Shown here one piece after another: positions 17,326-26,670 of a stretch of DNA of 64,000 nucleotides. Position 1 is the stretch's first letter. Each line of letters begins with the position of its first letter. The notes under the pieces were generated by a model. That model ran no database searches. It saw only the letters and a list, made by a program, of their open reading frames with translations, and was not told the origin of the DNA. The stretch spans positions 1 to 64,000 of the forward strand of contig JBHYFN010000021.1 in NCBI GenBank assembly GCA_051859505.1, read 5' to 3'. The translations under genes and the position numbers were made by a program. The DNA comes from JAFIEN01 sp051859505 (GTDB lineage: Bacteria > Pseudomonadota > Alphaproteobacteria > Rhodobacterales > Rhodobacteraceae).

Positions 17326-19029
17326 TCAGCTCTCGCCGCTGAGGAAATCGAAGTCGCAGCCTTCGGTCGCTGACTGAACATGGCGATTGTAAAGCGCCGC
17401 GTAGCCTCGTGTTGCCAAAGCCTTGGGCACAGTCAGTGAGGCGCGGCGCGTGGCGAGCGTTGCCTCGTCCACCAGAAGGTCGATCCGCTTGGCCTTGGCA
17501 GAGAGCCGGATGCGATCGCCGTTGCGAACCAGCGCAAGCGGGCCCCCGACAGCCGCTTCGGGCGTGACATGCAGGACGATCGTGCCGAAGGCCGTACCCG
17601 ACATGCGGGCATCCGAAATGCGCACCATGTCGCGCACCCCGTCGCGGGCAAGCTTTCTCGGGATCGGCAGGTAGCCCGCCTCGGGCATGCCCGAGGGGCT
17701 TTTCGGCCCGGCGTTCTGCAGGACGAGGATGTCATCCGCCGTCACGTCCAGATCCGGGTCGTCGATCCGCGCGGCCAGATCGGCGAGGGACGAGAAGACG
17801 ACGGCCCGCCCCTCATGCTCCATCAGCGCGGGGGTGGCCGCGGCGCGTTTGAGGATCGCACCACCCGGTGCGAGGCTGCCGGTCAGGTAGATCAACCCGC
17901 CTTCGGCCGTAACGGGCGCAGCCGCGCTGCGGATCACGCCCTGGTCGATCGGGTCCGCCAGGGGACGGTTCAGGCGGTCGGCAAGGGTCTCGCCGGTGAT
18001 GGCGCGGGCCTCCGTCTCGAGCCTTGGGGCGATTTCGCGCAGGACGCCGTCAAGCCCGCCGGCCGCGTGGAAATCCTCCATGTAGCCCTGCCCCACCGGC
18101 TTGAGATCCACGACGACCGGGGTTTCATCCGACAGGCGGTTGAACAGGTCGCCGTCGAATTTCATCCCGATCCGGCCCGCAACCGCGGCCATGTGGATCA
18201 CCGCATTGGTCGAGCCCGACACGGCCAGAAGCACGCGCAGCGCGTTGCGCATTGCGGCGGGGGTGACGATTTCCCTGGGTCTGGGGCCGCCGGTCCGCGC
18301 CATTTCGGCGGCCAGCGTTCCGGTCTCTTCGCAGGCGCGCAGGCGGTCGGCGTGGACGGCCGGGATCGCCGCCGTGCCGGGCAGCATGAGGCCCAGCGTC
18401 TCGGCCATCAGGGCCATGGTGGAGGCCGTCCCCATCACCGCGCAGGTGCCCGAGGTGGTGGCAAGGCGCCCCTCGACCTGGGCGATTTCCTCGGGGGTCA
18501 CAGTGCCGGCCCGGAAACCGGCCCAGAAGCGTCGGCAATCGGTACAGGCCCCAAGGCGTTCGCCCCGGTGCCGCCCGGTCATCATCGGCCCGGCCACGAC
18601 CATCGCCGCCGGCTTGTCGGCCGAGAGCGCGCCCATGAGCATGGCCGGGACCGTCTTGTCGCAACCGCCCAGCAGGACGACCGCATCCATCGGCTGGGCG
18701 CGGATCATTTCCTCGACGGTCATGGCCATCAGGTTGCGATAGACCATCGAGGTCGGCGACAGGAACACCTCGCCCAGCGAGATCACCGGAAAGGTGACAG
18801 GCAGCGCGCCGGCGGCAAGGACGCCGCGCTTCACCGCCTCGATCATCTCGGGGAAATGGCGGTGGCAGTTGTTGAAGCCGGATTCCGAGGTGCAGATGCC
18901 GACGATCGGCCGGTCCAGCGCGGCCCCCGTATAGCCCATGGATTTGGCGAAGGAGCGCCGCAGGTAGCGGGCGAAGTCGCGGTCGCCGTAATCGGTCAGG
19001 CCGTTGTCGATCCCTTTGGTCGTGCTCAT
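17326..19029 (-). CDS. IlvD/Edd-family sugar-acid (or polyol) dehydratase
   Basis: A 567-residue Fe-S enzyme that removes water from a vicinal diol acid. The three cluster cysteines of the family are in place: C55 (GFNNCHRHF), C123 (GGCDKTVPA) and C196 (TTSGTCAVMGTAST). GKSPSGM-type active-site sequences (GPKSPSGMPE) and the C-terminal SDARMSGTAFG block are also present. By these features it belongs with aldonate dehydratases (arabinonate, xylonate, galactonate type) rather than branched-chain IlvD, but the substrate is not determinable. It is the last gene of the minus operon, 11 bases after the aldehyde dehydrogenase. I set the start at MSTTKGIDNG; longer frames overlap the neighbour. Confidence 0.85.
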   Translation of the reverse strand: MSTTKGIDNGLTDYGDRDFARYLRRSFAKSMGYTGAALDRPIVGICTSESGFNNCHRHFPEMIEAVKRGVLAAGALPVTFPVISLGEVFLSPTSMVYRNLMAMTVEEMIRAQPMDAVVLLGGCDKTVPAMLMGALSADKPAAMVVAGPMMTGRHRGERLGACTDCRRFWAGFRAGTVTPEEIAQVEGRLATTSGTCAVMGTASTMALMAETLGLMLPGTAAIPAVHADRLRACEETGTLAAEMARTGGPRPREIVTPAAMRNALRVLLAVSGSTNAVIHMAAVAGRIGMKFDGDLFNRLSDETPVVVDLKPVGQGYMEDFHAAGGLDGVLREIAPRLETEARAITGETLADRLNRPLADPIDQGVIRSAAAPVTAEGGLIYLTGSLAPGGAILKRAAATPALMEHEGRAVVFSSLADLAARIDDPDLDVTADDILVLQNAGPKSPSGMPEAGYLPIPRKLARDGVRDMVRISDARMSGTAFGTIVLHVTPEAAVGGPLALVRNGDRIRLSAKAKRIDLLVDEATLATRRASLTVPKALATRGYAALYNRHVQSATEGCDFDFLSGES

Positions 19030-19040
19030 CTTCGGTGCCC

Positions 19041-20480
19041 TCAGGCCAGACGGTGGCGGATGTATTTCGGCACCAGATAGTCGAGGATGCCAAGGCTGCC
19101 GCCCTCGCGCCCGAAACCGGATTGTCCGATGCCGCCGAACGGGGCCTCGGCCGTGGCCAGCAGCGTTTCGTTGATCCCGACCATGCCGGCGTGAAGCGCC
19201 TCGGCGGTGCGGGCGGCGCGGGCCGCATCGGGGGTAAAGACATAGGCGGCCAGGCCGAAGGGCGTGCCGTTGGCGCGCGCGATCACATCGTCGAAATCCT
19301 CCCAGGCGGCGATGGGGGCGACGGGGGCAAAGGGCTCTTCCTGCATGATCCGCGCGGTCTCGGGCACCTCGGCCAGAACCGTGGGTTCCAGGAAATGACC
19401 GCGGTTCAGATGCGCCGGCCGGCCGCCCCCGGCCACAAGCCGCGCCCCCTGTTCCCGGGCATCCTCGATCAGCGCCAGAGCGGTGTCGAGCGCGCGGGCG
19501 CGGATCATCGGCCCGGTCGTCGTCGCGGGGTCGAGCCCGTCGCCCACGACCAGCGACGCGGCCACCTCGGCAAAGGCGGCATCGAACGGCCCCAGCAGCG
19601 ACCGGTGCACATAGAAGCGCGAGGGCGAGATGCAGACCTGCCCGCAATTGCGGAACTTGGTCGCGGCGAGCTTTTGTGCCGCGGCCACCGGATCGGCGTC
19701 TTCGTGGATGATGACCGGGGCATGGCCGCCCAGTTCCATCGTGACCTTCTTGATGTCATCGGCCGCGATGCGCAGCACCTCGCGCCCCACCGGCACCGAC
19801 CCGGTGAGCGAGACCTTGCGGATCGCCCTTGCCCGGATCAGCCGTTCGGCCATCGGCACCGAAGGGCCGGTCAGGATGCCCAGCACGCCCGCGGGCAACC
19901 CGGCCTCGAGCAGCGCCTCGCCAAGGGCGAAGCAGCTTCCCGGCGCCTCGCTGGCGGGGCGGGCGATGACGCTGCAACCGGCAGCCAGCGCCGCGGCGAT
20001 CTTGCGCGCGGGCAGCAGCATGGGGAAATTCCACGCCGTCAGCGCAAGCACCGGCCCGACGGGTTGGTAGATCACCGACAGGCGTTCGTCGGCATGGCGG
20101 CCGGGGATGATCTGGCCATAGATGCGGCGCGCCTCGTCGGCCTGCCAGTCGAACTGGTCGGCACTGGCCATGACCTCGGCCCGCGCCTCGGCCAGCGGCT
20201 TGCCGGTTTCGGTCGCCATGGTGCGGGCGTGATCCTCGGCCCGCGCGCGCAAAAGGGTGGCAGTGCGGCGCAGAAGGGCAGAGCGGTCCCAGGCCGGGGT
20301 TGCGGACCAGAGGGCGAAGCCGCGCTCGGTGGCGGCAAGGGCGGCCTCCTGATCGGCTTCGGTCGCGGCGGGGATCGTGCCGATGACGGCTTCGGTCGCG
20401 GGGCTGAAGACCTGCATCCTGGCCCCGTCCGAGGCCGCCCGCCAGTGATTGTCGATCAGCAGTCCATGGTCGGCATACAT
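19041..20480 (-). CDS. NAD(P)-dependent aldehyde dehydrogenase (semialdehyde dehydrogenase-like)
   Basis: A 479-residue enzyme of the succinate-semialdehyde/alpha-ketoglutarate-semialdehyde group. The nucleotide-binding segment (LTGSVPVGREV), the general base in VTMELGGHAPVII and the nucleophile in FRNCGQVCISPSRFYV are all present, and the length is normal. The operon context suggests that it oxidises an aldehyde made by the IolD-like enzyme or the dehydratase. The start MYADHGLLIDNHW at 20480 lies 11 bases from the upstream stop. An in-frame opening continues far upstream but is only antisense-type GC-rich noise overlapping the next gene. Confidence 0.88.
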   Translation of the reverse strand: MYADHGLLIDNHWRAASDGARMQVFSPATEAVIGTIPAATEADQEAALAATERGFALWSATPAWDRSALLRRTATLLRARAEDHARTMATETGKPLAEARAEVMASADQFDWQADEARRIYGQIIPGRHADERLSVIYQPVGPVLALTAWNFPMLLPARKIAAALAAGCSVIARPASEAPGSCFALGEALLEAGLPAGVLGILTGPSVPMAERLIRARAIRKVSLTGSVPVGREVLRIAADDIKKVTMELGGHAPVIIHEDADPVAAAQKLAATKFRNCGQVCISPSRFYVHRSLLGPFDAAFAEVAASLVVGDGLDPATTTGPMIRARALDTALALIEDAREQGARLVAGGGRPAHLNRGHFLEPTVLAEVPETARIMQEEPFAPVAPIAAWEDFDDVIARANGTPFGLAAYVFTPDAARAARTAEALHAGMVGINETLLATAEAPFGGIGQSGFGREGGSLGILDYLVPKYIRHRLA

Positions 20481-20491
20481 CGCTTTGTCCT

Positions 20492-22405
20492 TCAGATCAG
20501 CGTTTCGGCGTGGCGGGCCTGCACGTCCTCGCACCAGTTGCCCACGTTCCACTGGCCATAGGCGCCCATGCCCCCTTCGGGATCGGGGCCGTGATAGACC
20601 GGCACATGCACAAGGCTCAGCCCCGGATGCGCCGCCGCCTTTTCCAGCGCCGCGCGCAAGGCCTCGGGTGAGGTGCCGCCGTCGAAGGCGGCCACACCGG
20701 CGACGGATCGGGCCATGGCGAGGTAATCCACCGCCACGCTGTCGTTCGTGCGCCAGTCGGCCCCATATTGCGCATCCTGCAGGGACGAGATCGCCGCCAT
20801 CCGGCGGTTGTCGAACAGAAGGATCGTGCCATGCACGCCATGTTCCACGCCGTCGATCAGGATCTGGGGGTTCATCATGAACGACCCGTCGCCGGTGAAG
20901 GCCACGCCATAGCGGCCCTTCTCTGCCAGCGCCTGCGACAGCAGCGCCGAGACCGCAAAGCCCATGTAGGAGGCGCCGCTTTCGGTAAAGCTCTCGAACG
21001 GCGTATCGTCGGCAACGATCTGAAAGCCGTTCGCCTGAACGTCGCCCGCGTCGAAAAGCTTGAGCGCGCCTTTCGCCCGACAGAAGGCATCGGCGGCCGC
21101 GATGGCCTGCGGCTGGGTCATGACGGCGCGTTGCCAGACCGGATCGGGGCGGGCGGGGCCGGCGCTGCGCTCCGCCCGGAAGGCGCGCCATTCGGCCTTG
21201 GCCGCCGCCGCATCCGCAAGCCATTGCTTCTTGCCGGGGGCGCGGGGCAGCGCGCCCAGCGCCTCGGTCAGGGCCTCGGTCAGGGCCTCGGTCAGGGCGC
21301 GGGCAACGATGCCAGCGTCGCCCGTCAGGGCAAGCGTGGCGTTGTAATGCTGCACATCCGCCGGATCGGGGTTGATGTTGATGACCTGCCGCACTGCCGG
21401 CCAGCCGATGCCGGAACAATCCGACTGGCAGACCGCGCGGCTGCCGATGACGACCAGCAGCTCGGCCCGCTCCATCGCCCAGTTGCCGCTGATCGAGCCC
21501 TTGGAGCCGCCGACATGCAGGTTCTGCGGATGATCGTCGGGCAGAAGGCCGACCGTTCCCGGCGACAGGACCACGGCCGCCCCCGCAGCCTCGGCCAGGG
21601 CGCGCAGCTCGGCCGCCGCGCCGCGTGCGCCCCCGCCGGCCTTGATCGCCACGCGCGAAGCCCCGGCGATGGCGGCGGCGGCGGTGGCGACGGCCCCTGG
21701 ATCGGGCAGGGCCGCAGGCCAGTGCGGCCGGGTGGGCAGCGCGTCCAGCCGCAGCGCAAGCCGGGCCGGCTGGGTGTTGAGCGGCAGGTTGAGGTAGAAG
21801 GGCCCGGCCCGCCACGGATGGAACACCGCCCCCGCCCCGCGGCGCAGCGCCTCGCGCAGGGCGGCGGGCGTGTGCAGCGTGTAGGAGGCGCCCATCAGCC
21901 CGGTGATCTGGCCGAACAGCCCCTGCTGGGGTTTGGGCACCTGCTGCATGTTGTAGCCTTCGCCCTGCGTCGTCTCGTCACCGTACAGGTGATAGACGCC
22001 CACGCCGTTCGACGCGGCGGCCAGTGAGGCGGCCATCGCCTGCAGCGCGCCCGGACCGATCGAGGTGACGACCGCCGGAACCTCGCCATAGACCCAGGAC
22101 AGGGCGGTGGCGGCATGGGCCATCTCGATCTCGTTGCGGAACTGCCAGCAGCGGATCAGGCCTGCCGCCTCGTACTGGCGCAGGACATCGGCAATCGCGG
22201 TCGAGCCATGGCCGAAGATCGCAAGGTATTTCGTCACCCCCTGACGCATCAGGCCAAGGACAAGCGCCTCGGCGAGCGTCAGGGTGATCGTGGCGGACAG
22301 ATGCCCCGCGGCGATGGCCGCATCAAGCCCGCCGTGCCGCACAAGCCAGTCCGCCCGCTCGCGGGGCGAGGCAAGGTCGGCAAAGCGGATGTCCTCGGCG
22401 GTCAT
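20492..22405 (-). CDS. thiamine-diphosphate enzyme, IolD-like (cyclic diketone hydrolase family)
   Basis: A 637-residue ThDP-dependent protein. The N-terminal PYR domain has the activating glutamate (FRNEIEMAHAAT, E92), the central domain is Rossmann-like, and the C-terminal PP domain has the metal/ThDP motif GDGSFMMNP to FDNRR. Relatives include IolD, which opens trihydroxycyclohexane-1,2-dione in inositol breakdown. The start ATG 22405 was chosen for its GGAGG eight bases upstream; a GTG at 22423 overlaps the stop of the dehydrogenase gene. Around residue 375 a threefold Leu-Thr-Glu-Ala repeat occurs (see 21261-21296). The exact substrate is not known. Confidence 0.8.
   Translation of the reverse strand: MTAEDIRFADLASPRERADWLVRHGGLDAAIAAGHLSATITLTLAEALVLGLMRQGVTKYLAIFGHGSTAIADVLRQYEAAGLIRCWQFRNEIEMAHAATALSWVYGEVPAVVTSIGPGALQAMAASLAAASNGVGVYHLYGDETTQGEGYNMQQVPKPQQGLFGQITGLMGASYTLHTPAALREALRRGAGAVFHPWRAGPFYLNLPLNTQPARLALRLDALPTRPHWPAALPDPGAVATAAAAIAGASRVAIKAGGGARGAAAELRALAEAAGAAVVLSPGTVGLLPDDHPQNLHVGGSKGSISGNWAMERAELLVVIGSRAVCQSDCSGIGWPAVRQVININPDPADVQHYNATLALTGDAGIVARALTEALTEALTEALGALPRAPGKKQWLADAAAAKAEWRAFRAERSAGPARPDPVWQRAVMTQPQAIAAADAFCRAKGALKLFDAGDVQANGFQIVADDTPFESFTESGASYMGFAVSALLSQALAEKGRYGVAFTGDGSFMMNPQILIDGVEHGVHGTILLFDNRRMAAISSLQDAQYGADWRTNDSVAVDYLAMARSVAGVAAFDGGTSPEALRAALEKAAAHPGLSLVHVPVYHGPDPEGGMGAYGQWNVGNWCEDVQARHAETLI
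21261..21296. repeat. three tandem 12-bp repeats inside the IolD-like gene
   Basis: GCCTCGGTCAGG occurs three times in a row without a mismatch. On the coding strand it gives three LTEA units in frame. The unit is a multiple of three, so copy-number change would lengthen or shorten a surface helix without breaking the gene. Confidence 0.9.
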
Positions 22406-22419
22406 TCCGGCACCCTCCA

Positions 22420-23490
22420 TCACTCTGCAAGCCGGATCGTGCGGCCCTCGCGGGCGGATCGTTCGGCGGCAAGGGCGAAGCGGAGCACGTCGCGCCCCTC
22501 GCGCGCGGTCAGGACCGGCGCGCCGCCGCTGCGCAGCGCGGTCAGGAAATGCCGGGTCGAAAGGATGAAGCTTTCCTCCCAGCCCGAGGGCACGTCGTAA
22601 TGCGTGATTGCCCCGTCACGATAGAGGGTCACAGGCGGTGTCGCGCCCAGCCGGCCGTGACCGCCGTTGACGAAGAGGATGCCGCTGGTCCCGGTGATCT
22701 CGACCCGGTCGTCCTGGGCGTAATGGCGCGAGACGATCTCCATCTCGGGCGAATAGACCACCTCGAGATTGCCGATGCGCCCGCCCGGAAAGCGGAACGA
22801 GACAATCGAGGGCGCATCGAAGCGGATGCCGCCCGGCCCCTCGCAATCGCCGATGAAGGCGTGCACCTCTTCGGGATTGCCCATGAAATGCCAGGCCAGC
22901 GCGAATTTATGGTGCCCGTCGTCGAAGACCAGCGGGCCGCCGCCCGAATGGCCCTTGTCCTGCCGCCAGGCATTCGCTTCGGCCGGCACGACCCAGGCGG
23001 TCGCGCTTTGGGCGGGGTTCGATTTGATGCGGATCGACAGCGGCGTGCCGATGGCGCCTTCCTCGATCAGCGCGCGGGCCTTGAGGACGGGGGGATAGAA
23101 GATGAAGTTCTCGAAGATCTTGACGGGGCGGTCATGCGCCTCGGCGGCGCTGACCAGCGCGTCGGCCTCGTCCAGGGTCAGGCACATCGGCTTTTGCAGC
23201 GACACGATCTTGCCCGCCGCCATCGCCTTGAGCGCCACCGGCAGGTGCAGGTGATGCGGCAGGAGGATCTCGACCAGATCCACGTCGGCGCGCGCCAGAA
23301 GCGCATCGACATCCGCCTCGATCACGGCATCGGGGATGCCCCAGGCCAAGGCACGGGCGCGGGCCTGATCGGTGTTGCGGTCGCACAGCGCCACGATCCG
23401 GGCCTCGGGGTCGCGCAGATATTCCAGCGCATGCAGATCCGAAATACGCCCGGTGCCGATGATGCCGACGCGGATCGGTGCTGGGGTCAT
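22420..23490 (-). CDS. Gfo/Idh/MocA-family NAD(P)-dependent dehydrogenase
   Basis: A 356-residue oxidoreductase with an N-terminal Rossmann fold (VGIIGTGRISDLHALEYL) and the C-terminal sheet domain of the Gfo/Idh/MocA family. The usual EKP motif is changed to LQKPMCLTLDEAD, keeping the catalytic lysine; GGPLVFDDGHHKFAL contains the histidine region of the active site. Family members oxidise sugars or inositols at a ring hydroxyl. Placed before an IolD-like enzyme, it is the likely first oxidative step of the pathway. It overlaps the IclR gene stop/start (23487-23490) and so is translated with it. Confidence 0.85.
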   Translation of the reverse strand: MTPAPIRVGIIGTGRISDLHALEYLRDPEARIVALCDRNTDQARARALAWGIPDAVIEADVDALLARADVDLVEILLPHHLHLPVALKAMAAGKIVSLQKPMCLTLDEADALVSAAEAHDRPVKIFENFIFYPPVLKARALIEEGAIGTPLSIRIKSNPAQSATAWVVPAEANAWRQDKGHSGGGPLVFDDGHHKFALAWHFMGNPEEVHAFIGDCEGPGGIRFDAPSIVSFRFPGGRIGNLEVVYSPEMEIVSRHYAQDDRVEITGTSGILFVNGGHGRLGATPPVTLYRDGAITHYDVPSGWEESFILSTRHFLTALRSGGAPVLTAREGRDVLRFALAAERSAREGRTIRLAE

Positions 23491-24290
23491 TCTGATTGGT
23501 CCTTCCGGGAATGCAAAAGGCAGGCGGCCGCGACGATCCTTCCCAGTTCGTGCAGCCGGGCATCGGTGATCCTGACCGAGGGGCCGGACACGCCGATAGC
23601 GGCGATCATGCGCTGCGCATCGTCATGGACGGGCACCGCGACGCAGCGGATGCCTTGGGCGAATTCCTCGTCATCGACGGCATAGCCGCGCTGGCGCGAA
23701 ACCTCGATCTCGCCCTCAAGGGCGCGGGGGCTGGTCAGCGTGCTGGCGGTGAAGGCCGGCTGCTCGGCGGGCGGGCGGGCACCGCCGAAGGCGAGGAACG
23801 CCTTGCCGAGGGCGGTGCAATGCAGCGGCGAGAGCGCCCCGATCGGATGATCCACCTTGAGCGGCAGGCGCGAATCGACCTTGTCGATATACCAGACCCG
23901 TTCACCCACGAGCACCGCCAGATGCGCGCATTCCCCGGTCTCGTCGACCAGCGCCTCGAGGACGCTGCGCCAGGCCTCCTTGACTGTCACGATCTCTTCC
24001 AGCGTATGCGCCTCGCGCGCAACGCCGGCCAGCTTTGCACTGGCAAGGTAACGGCGGCGATCGTCCTGCTGGGCATATCCGGCGGCGACCAGCGTCTTGA
24101 GCAGATGCGCCGCGTTCGACTTGTCCATCCCGAGCGCCGCGGCAATATCCGTCAGCCTGAGCGGCTTGCCCTGCTGCACGAGATGATCGAGCGTTTCGAG
24201 GCCGCGGGTCAGGGATTGAAGAAGTCGCACAGGTCTGTTTCCTCGGCCATGGTCAGAAAGTTGTCCCATGCTAAACGTATTGTTTGACAT
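23487..24290 (-). CDS. IclR-family transcriptional regulator
   Basis: A regulator of about 267 residues. The winged helix-turn-helix is at about 20-75 (LETLDHLVQQGKPLRLTDIA, MDKSNAAHLLKTLVAAGY), and the C-terminal IclR effector domain includes LPLKVDHPIGALSPLHCTAL and VAVPVHDDAQRMIAAIGVSG. It is the first gene of the catabolic operon and divergent from the sugar importer, so it most likely controls both in response to a pathway intermediate. Starts at 24290 (MSNNTFSMG) or 24269 (MGQLSDHG) are possible; neither has a strong RBS, and an operator-like palindrome overlaps the first. Confidence 0.88.
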   Translation of the reverse strand: MSNNTFSMGQLSDHGRGNRPVRLLQSLTRGLETLDHLVQQGKPLRLTDIAAALGMDKSNAAHLLKTLVAAGYAQQDDRRRYLASAKLAGVAREAHTLEEIVTVKEAWRSVLEALVDETGECAHLAVLVGERVWYIDKVDSRLPLKVDHPIGALSPLHCTALGKAFLAFGGARPPAEQPAFTASTLTSPRALEGEIEVSRQRGYAVDDEEFAQGIRCVAVPVHDDAQRMIAAIGVSGPSVRITDARLHELGRIVAAACLLHSRKDQSE

Positions 24291-24297
24291 GTGCCAA
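24284..24297. promoter_or_regulatory. candidate IclR operator
   Basis: TTGACATGTGCCAA is an imperfect 14-bp palindrome (10 of 14 positions symmetrical) in the short divergent region between the IclR gene and the ABC importer. A second TTGACA half-site occurs at about 24365-24370 (TTGTTGACACATCC). IclR proteins often bind short near-palindromes in such divergent regions and repress themselves, but binding is inferred. Confidence 0.35.
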
Positions 24298-24447
24298 CTT
24301 TTCTTTCCGTCAGACCCGCTTTCTCCGTTTTTTGCGCGAAACGTGCCGACATGCAATAGTTTTTGTTGACACATCCGGTATTCTCTGCCGAAGTTGCGTC
24401 GGGAGCTGCGCTATGTGCAGCATATTCCAACTTTTGGGGAGGACATC

Positions 24448-25722
24448 ATGAATCGGATCAGTCGGCGGGGGCTTCTGAAAAGCTCGCTCGCGGTTCCCAT
24501 GCTCGGGCTGGCGCGGCCGCTCTGGGCGCAGGGGGGCGAAGTTACGATCAGTCACTATTTCACCGGCGAGCTTGGCCTTGCCGCTTTCAACGCGCAGGTC
24601 GCCAAGTTCACCGAAGCGACGGGCATCACCCTGCGCGACAGCCCCGTCGGGCATGAGGATTTCAAGACCGACATCCTTGTCCGCGCCGCCGGCAACAGCC
24701 TGCCGGACGTGTTTTCCTACTGGGCCGGCGCGCGGGTGCAGTTCATCGTCGATGCCGGCAGCCTGCGCCCGATCGACGAGATGTGGGCCGCCAAGGGCCT
24801 TGACGATGTGATCGCCGCCCCGGTTGCGGAAAGCGCCACGCTCTATAACGGCAATCGCTATCTGGTGCCGTTCAACTACCACTATGCGGGCATGTTCTAT
24901 AACACCCGCGTTCTGGCCGAAGCGGGCATGACCGAACCGCCCAGGACCTGGGACGAGTTCCTGGCACTTTGCGCCACGCTCAAGGAGCAGGGGATCGCCC
25001 CGGTGGCGCTGGGATCGCGCAACCGCTGGCCCGCGCAGTTCTGGTTCGACTACCTTCTGCTGCGCACCGCCGGCCCCGACTACCGCGAGCGGCTGATGTC
25101 TGGCGCGGCCAGCTATGCCGACCCCGAGGTTGCCGAGGCGATGACGCTTTGGAAGGCGCTGCTTGACGACGGTATCTTTGCCGAGAACGCCAATGCCGAC
25201 GACTGGACCGATGCGGCCGACAAGGTCACGCGCGGCGAGGCGGCGATGACGCTGATGGGCACCTGGATCACCGGCTACTGGAACGGCATGGGGCTTGTGC
25301 CCGGCGAGGATTACGATTTCTTCGAATTCCCGGAAATCACCCCGGGCGTGCCGAACGCGGCGGTCGGCCCGGTCGATGGTCTGGTCCTCTCGAGCAACGC
25401 GGCCAATGTCGAGGGCGCGGAAGAGTTCCTGGCCTTCATGGTCTCGGATACCGATGTGCAGGCGGCCTGGGCCGATGCGCAAGGCGCGCTGTCGGCGAAT
25501 GTGAATGTCGATCCCGCCTCTTACAACGTGGTGATGCAGAAAGCCGCCGCCACGGTTGCCGCGGCCGAGGCCTTTGCCTTCAACTACGATCTGGCCACGC
25601 ATCCGCCCGTTGCCGAAGTGGGTCTTTCCATGTTCACCCGTTTCATCAACGATCCGTCGCAGATGGAGACGATCCTCGAACAGGTCGCGGCCGAAGCCGT
25701 CGTCGCCTTCGACGAGGAATGA
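24448..25722 (+). CDS. sugar ABC transporter substrate-binding protein
   Basis: A 424-residue periplasmic binding protein of the CUT1 (family 1 solute-binding) class. The N-terminus MNRISRRGLLKSSLAVPMLG is a twin-arginine-type signal (SRRGLLK) with cleavage probably after PLWAQG. The mature part follows the family pattern (FKTDILVRAAGNSLPDVFSY, DWTDAADKVTRGEAAMTLMG). It is the first gene of the importer operon with an excellent RBS (GGGGAGGA six bases before ATG), which selects this start over one 54 bases upstream. The substrate is presumably the compound consumed by the divergent catabolic operon. Confidence 0.9.
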   Translation: MNRISRRGLLKSSLAVPMLGLARPLWAQGGEVTISHYFTGELGLAAFNAQVAKFTEATGITLRDSPVGHEDFKTDILVRAAGNSLPDVFSYWAGARVQFIVDAGSLRPIDEMWAAKGLDDVIAAPVAESATLYNGNRYLVPFNYHYAGMFYNTRVLAEAGMTEPPRTWDEFLALCATLKEQGIAPVALGSRNRWPAQFWFDYLLLRTAGPDYRERLMSGAASYADPEVAEAMTLWKALLDDGIFAENANADDWTDAADKVTRGEAAMTLMGTWITGYWNGMGLVPGEDYDFFEFPEITPGVPNAAVGPVDGLVLSSNAANVEGAEEFLAFMVSDTDVQAAWADAQGALSANVNVDPASYNVVMQKAAATVAAAEAFAFNYDLATHPPVAEVGLSMFTRFINDPSQMETILEQVAAEAVVAFDEE

Positions 25723-25788
25723 CAGACTGCCGACCGCCCCGCAGTTGCTTGCGGGCGGTCGGCCAGAACGGGGCGGGTCGAAACCGGC

Positions 25789-26670
25789 ATGGGACGACAG
25801 AACAGGTTTTGGCGCGCGGCGTTCCTGACGCCGCCGTTTCTTGTCTTCGGGCTGTTCGTGATCTGGCCGCTGTTCAGTTCGTTTCACTACAGCTTTACCG
25901 ACTGGAACGGATTCAACCCGGATTTCAACTATGTCGGCTTCGACAATTTCCTGAAGATCACGACCGACCGCCTGTTCCGCCAGGCCGCCGTCAACACCAC
26001 GATCTGGATGGTCGCTGCCATCGTCCTGCCCACGACGCTGGGCCTTGCGCTTGCGCTTCTGCTGGATGCCAAGGTCCGCGGGTCGGGGCTGTTCAAGAGC
26101 GTGTTCTACCTGCCGATCTGCCTGTCCGCGGTGATCGTCGGGCAGATCTGGATCTGGATCTACCAGCCCGACTGGGGCCTTCTGAACACCGCGATCCGCG
26201 CCGTCACCGGAGAGCGGTTCAACTATGCCTGGCTGGCCCGCCCGGAAAGCGCGCTCTGGTCTGTCATCGTCGCCTGGTCCTGGCAGCAGACCGGGCTTTC
26301 GATGGTGATCTACCTTGCCGGGCTGACCGGCATCCAGGAAGACCTGCTCGAGGTCTGCGAGCTTGAGGGCGCGCGACCCTGGGCGCGGTTCCGCATGGTG
26401 ATCCTGCCGCTGCTCACCCCCTCGACGGTGGTTGTGGTCGCGCTGTCGGTGATCAACTCGCTCAAGGGGTTCGACATCCTCTACATCATGACCGGCGGCG
26501 GGCCGTTCAACAGCTCCGACACGCTGGCCATGCACATGTACAACGAAAGCTTCCGCAAATACCTGATGGGCTATGGCTCGGCCATCTCGGTGGTGCTGTT
26601 CCTGATCGCGCTGGCGGTGATCGGGCTGTACTTCCGCCAGCTGAAGAAGGTGGACCGGATCTATGGCTGA
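25789..26670 (+). CDS. sugar ABC transporter permease (MalF/UgpA type)
   Basis: A 293-residue inner-membrane permease with six predicted transmembrane helices (first at 10-31, FLTPPFLVFGLFVIWPLF). The EAA loop that contacts the ATPase is visible as EVCELEGARPWARFRMVILP. It follows the binding protein by 66 bases and overlaps the second permease by eight bases. This is the standard CUT1 order of binding protein, two permeases, ATPase. Confidence 0.92.
   Translation: MGRQNRFWRAAFLTPPFLVFGLFVIWPLFSSFHYSFTDWNGFNPDFNYVGFDNFLKITTDRLFRQAAVNTTIWMVAAIVLPTTLGLALALLLDAKVRGSGLFKSVFYLPICLSAVIVGQIWIWIYQPDWGLLNTAIRAVTGERFNYAWLARPESALWSVIVAWSWQQTGLSMVIYLAGLTGIQEDLLEVCELEGARPWARFRMVILPLLTPSTVVVVALSVINSLKGFDILYIMTGGGPFNSSDTLAMHMYNESFRKYLMGYGSAISVVLFLIALAVIGLYFRQLKKVDRIYG

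Noticed and set aside
17569..19080. 503-codon plus-strand frame opposite the IlvD/Edd dehydratase
   Set aside because: Low-complexity, arginine/glycine/histidine-rich product, exactly antisense to a well-conserved enzyme.
19041..21815. Possible fusion of the aldehyde dehydrogenase with about 445 upstream codons
   Set aside because: The added part overlaps the IolD-like gene in another frame and has no domain; the normal start at 20480 gives a full-length enzyme.
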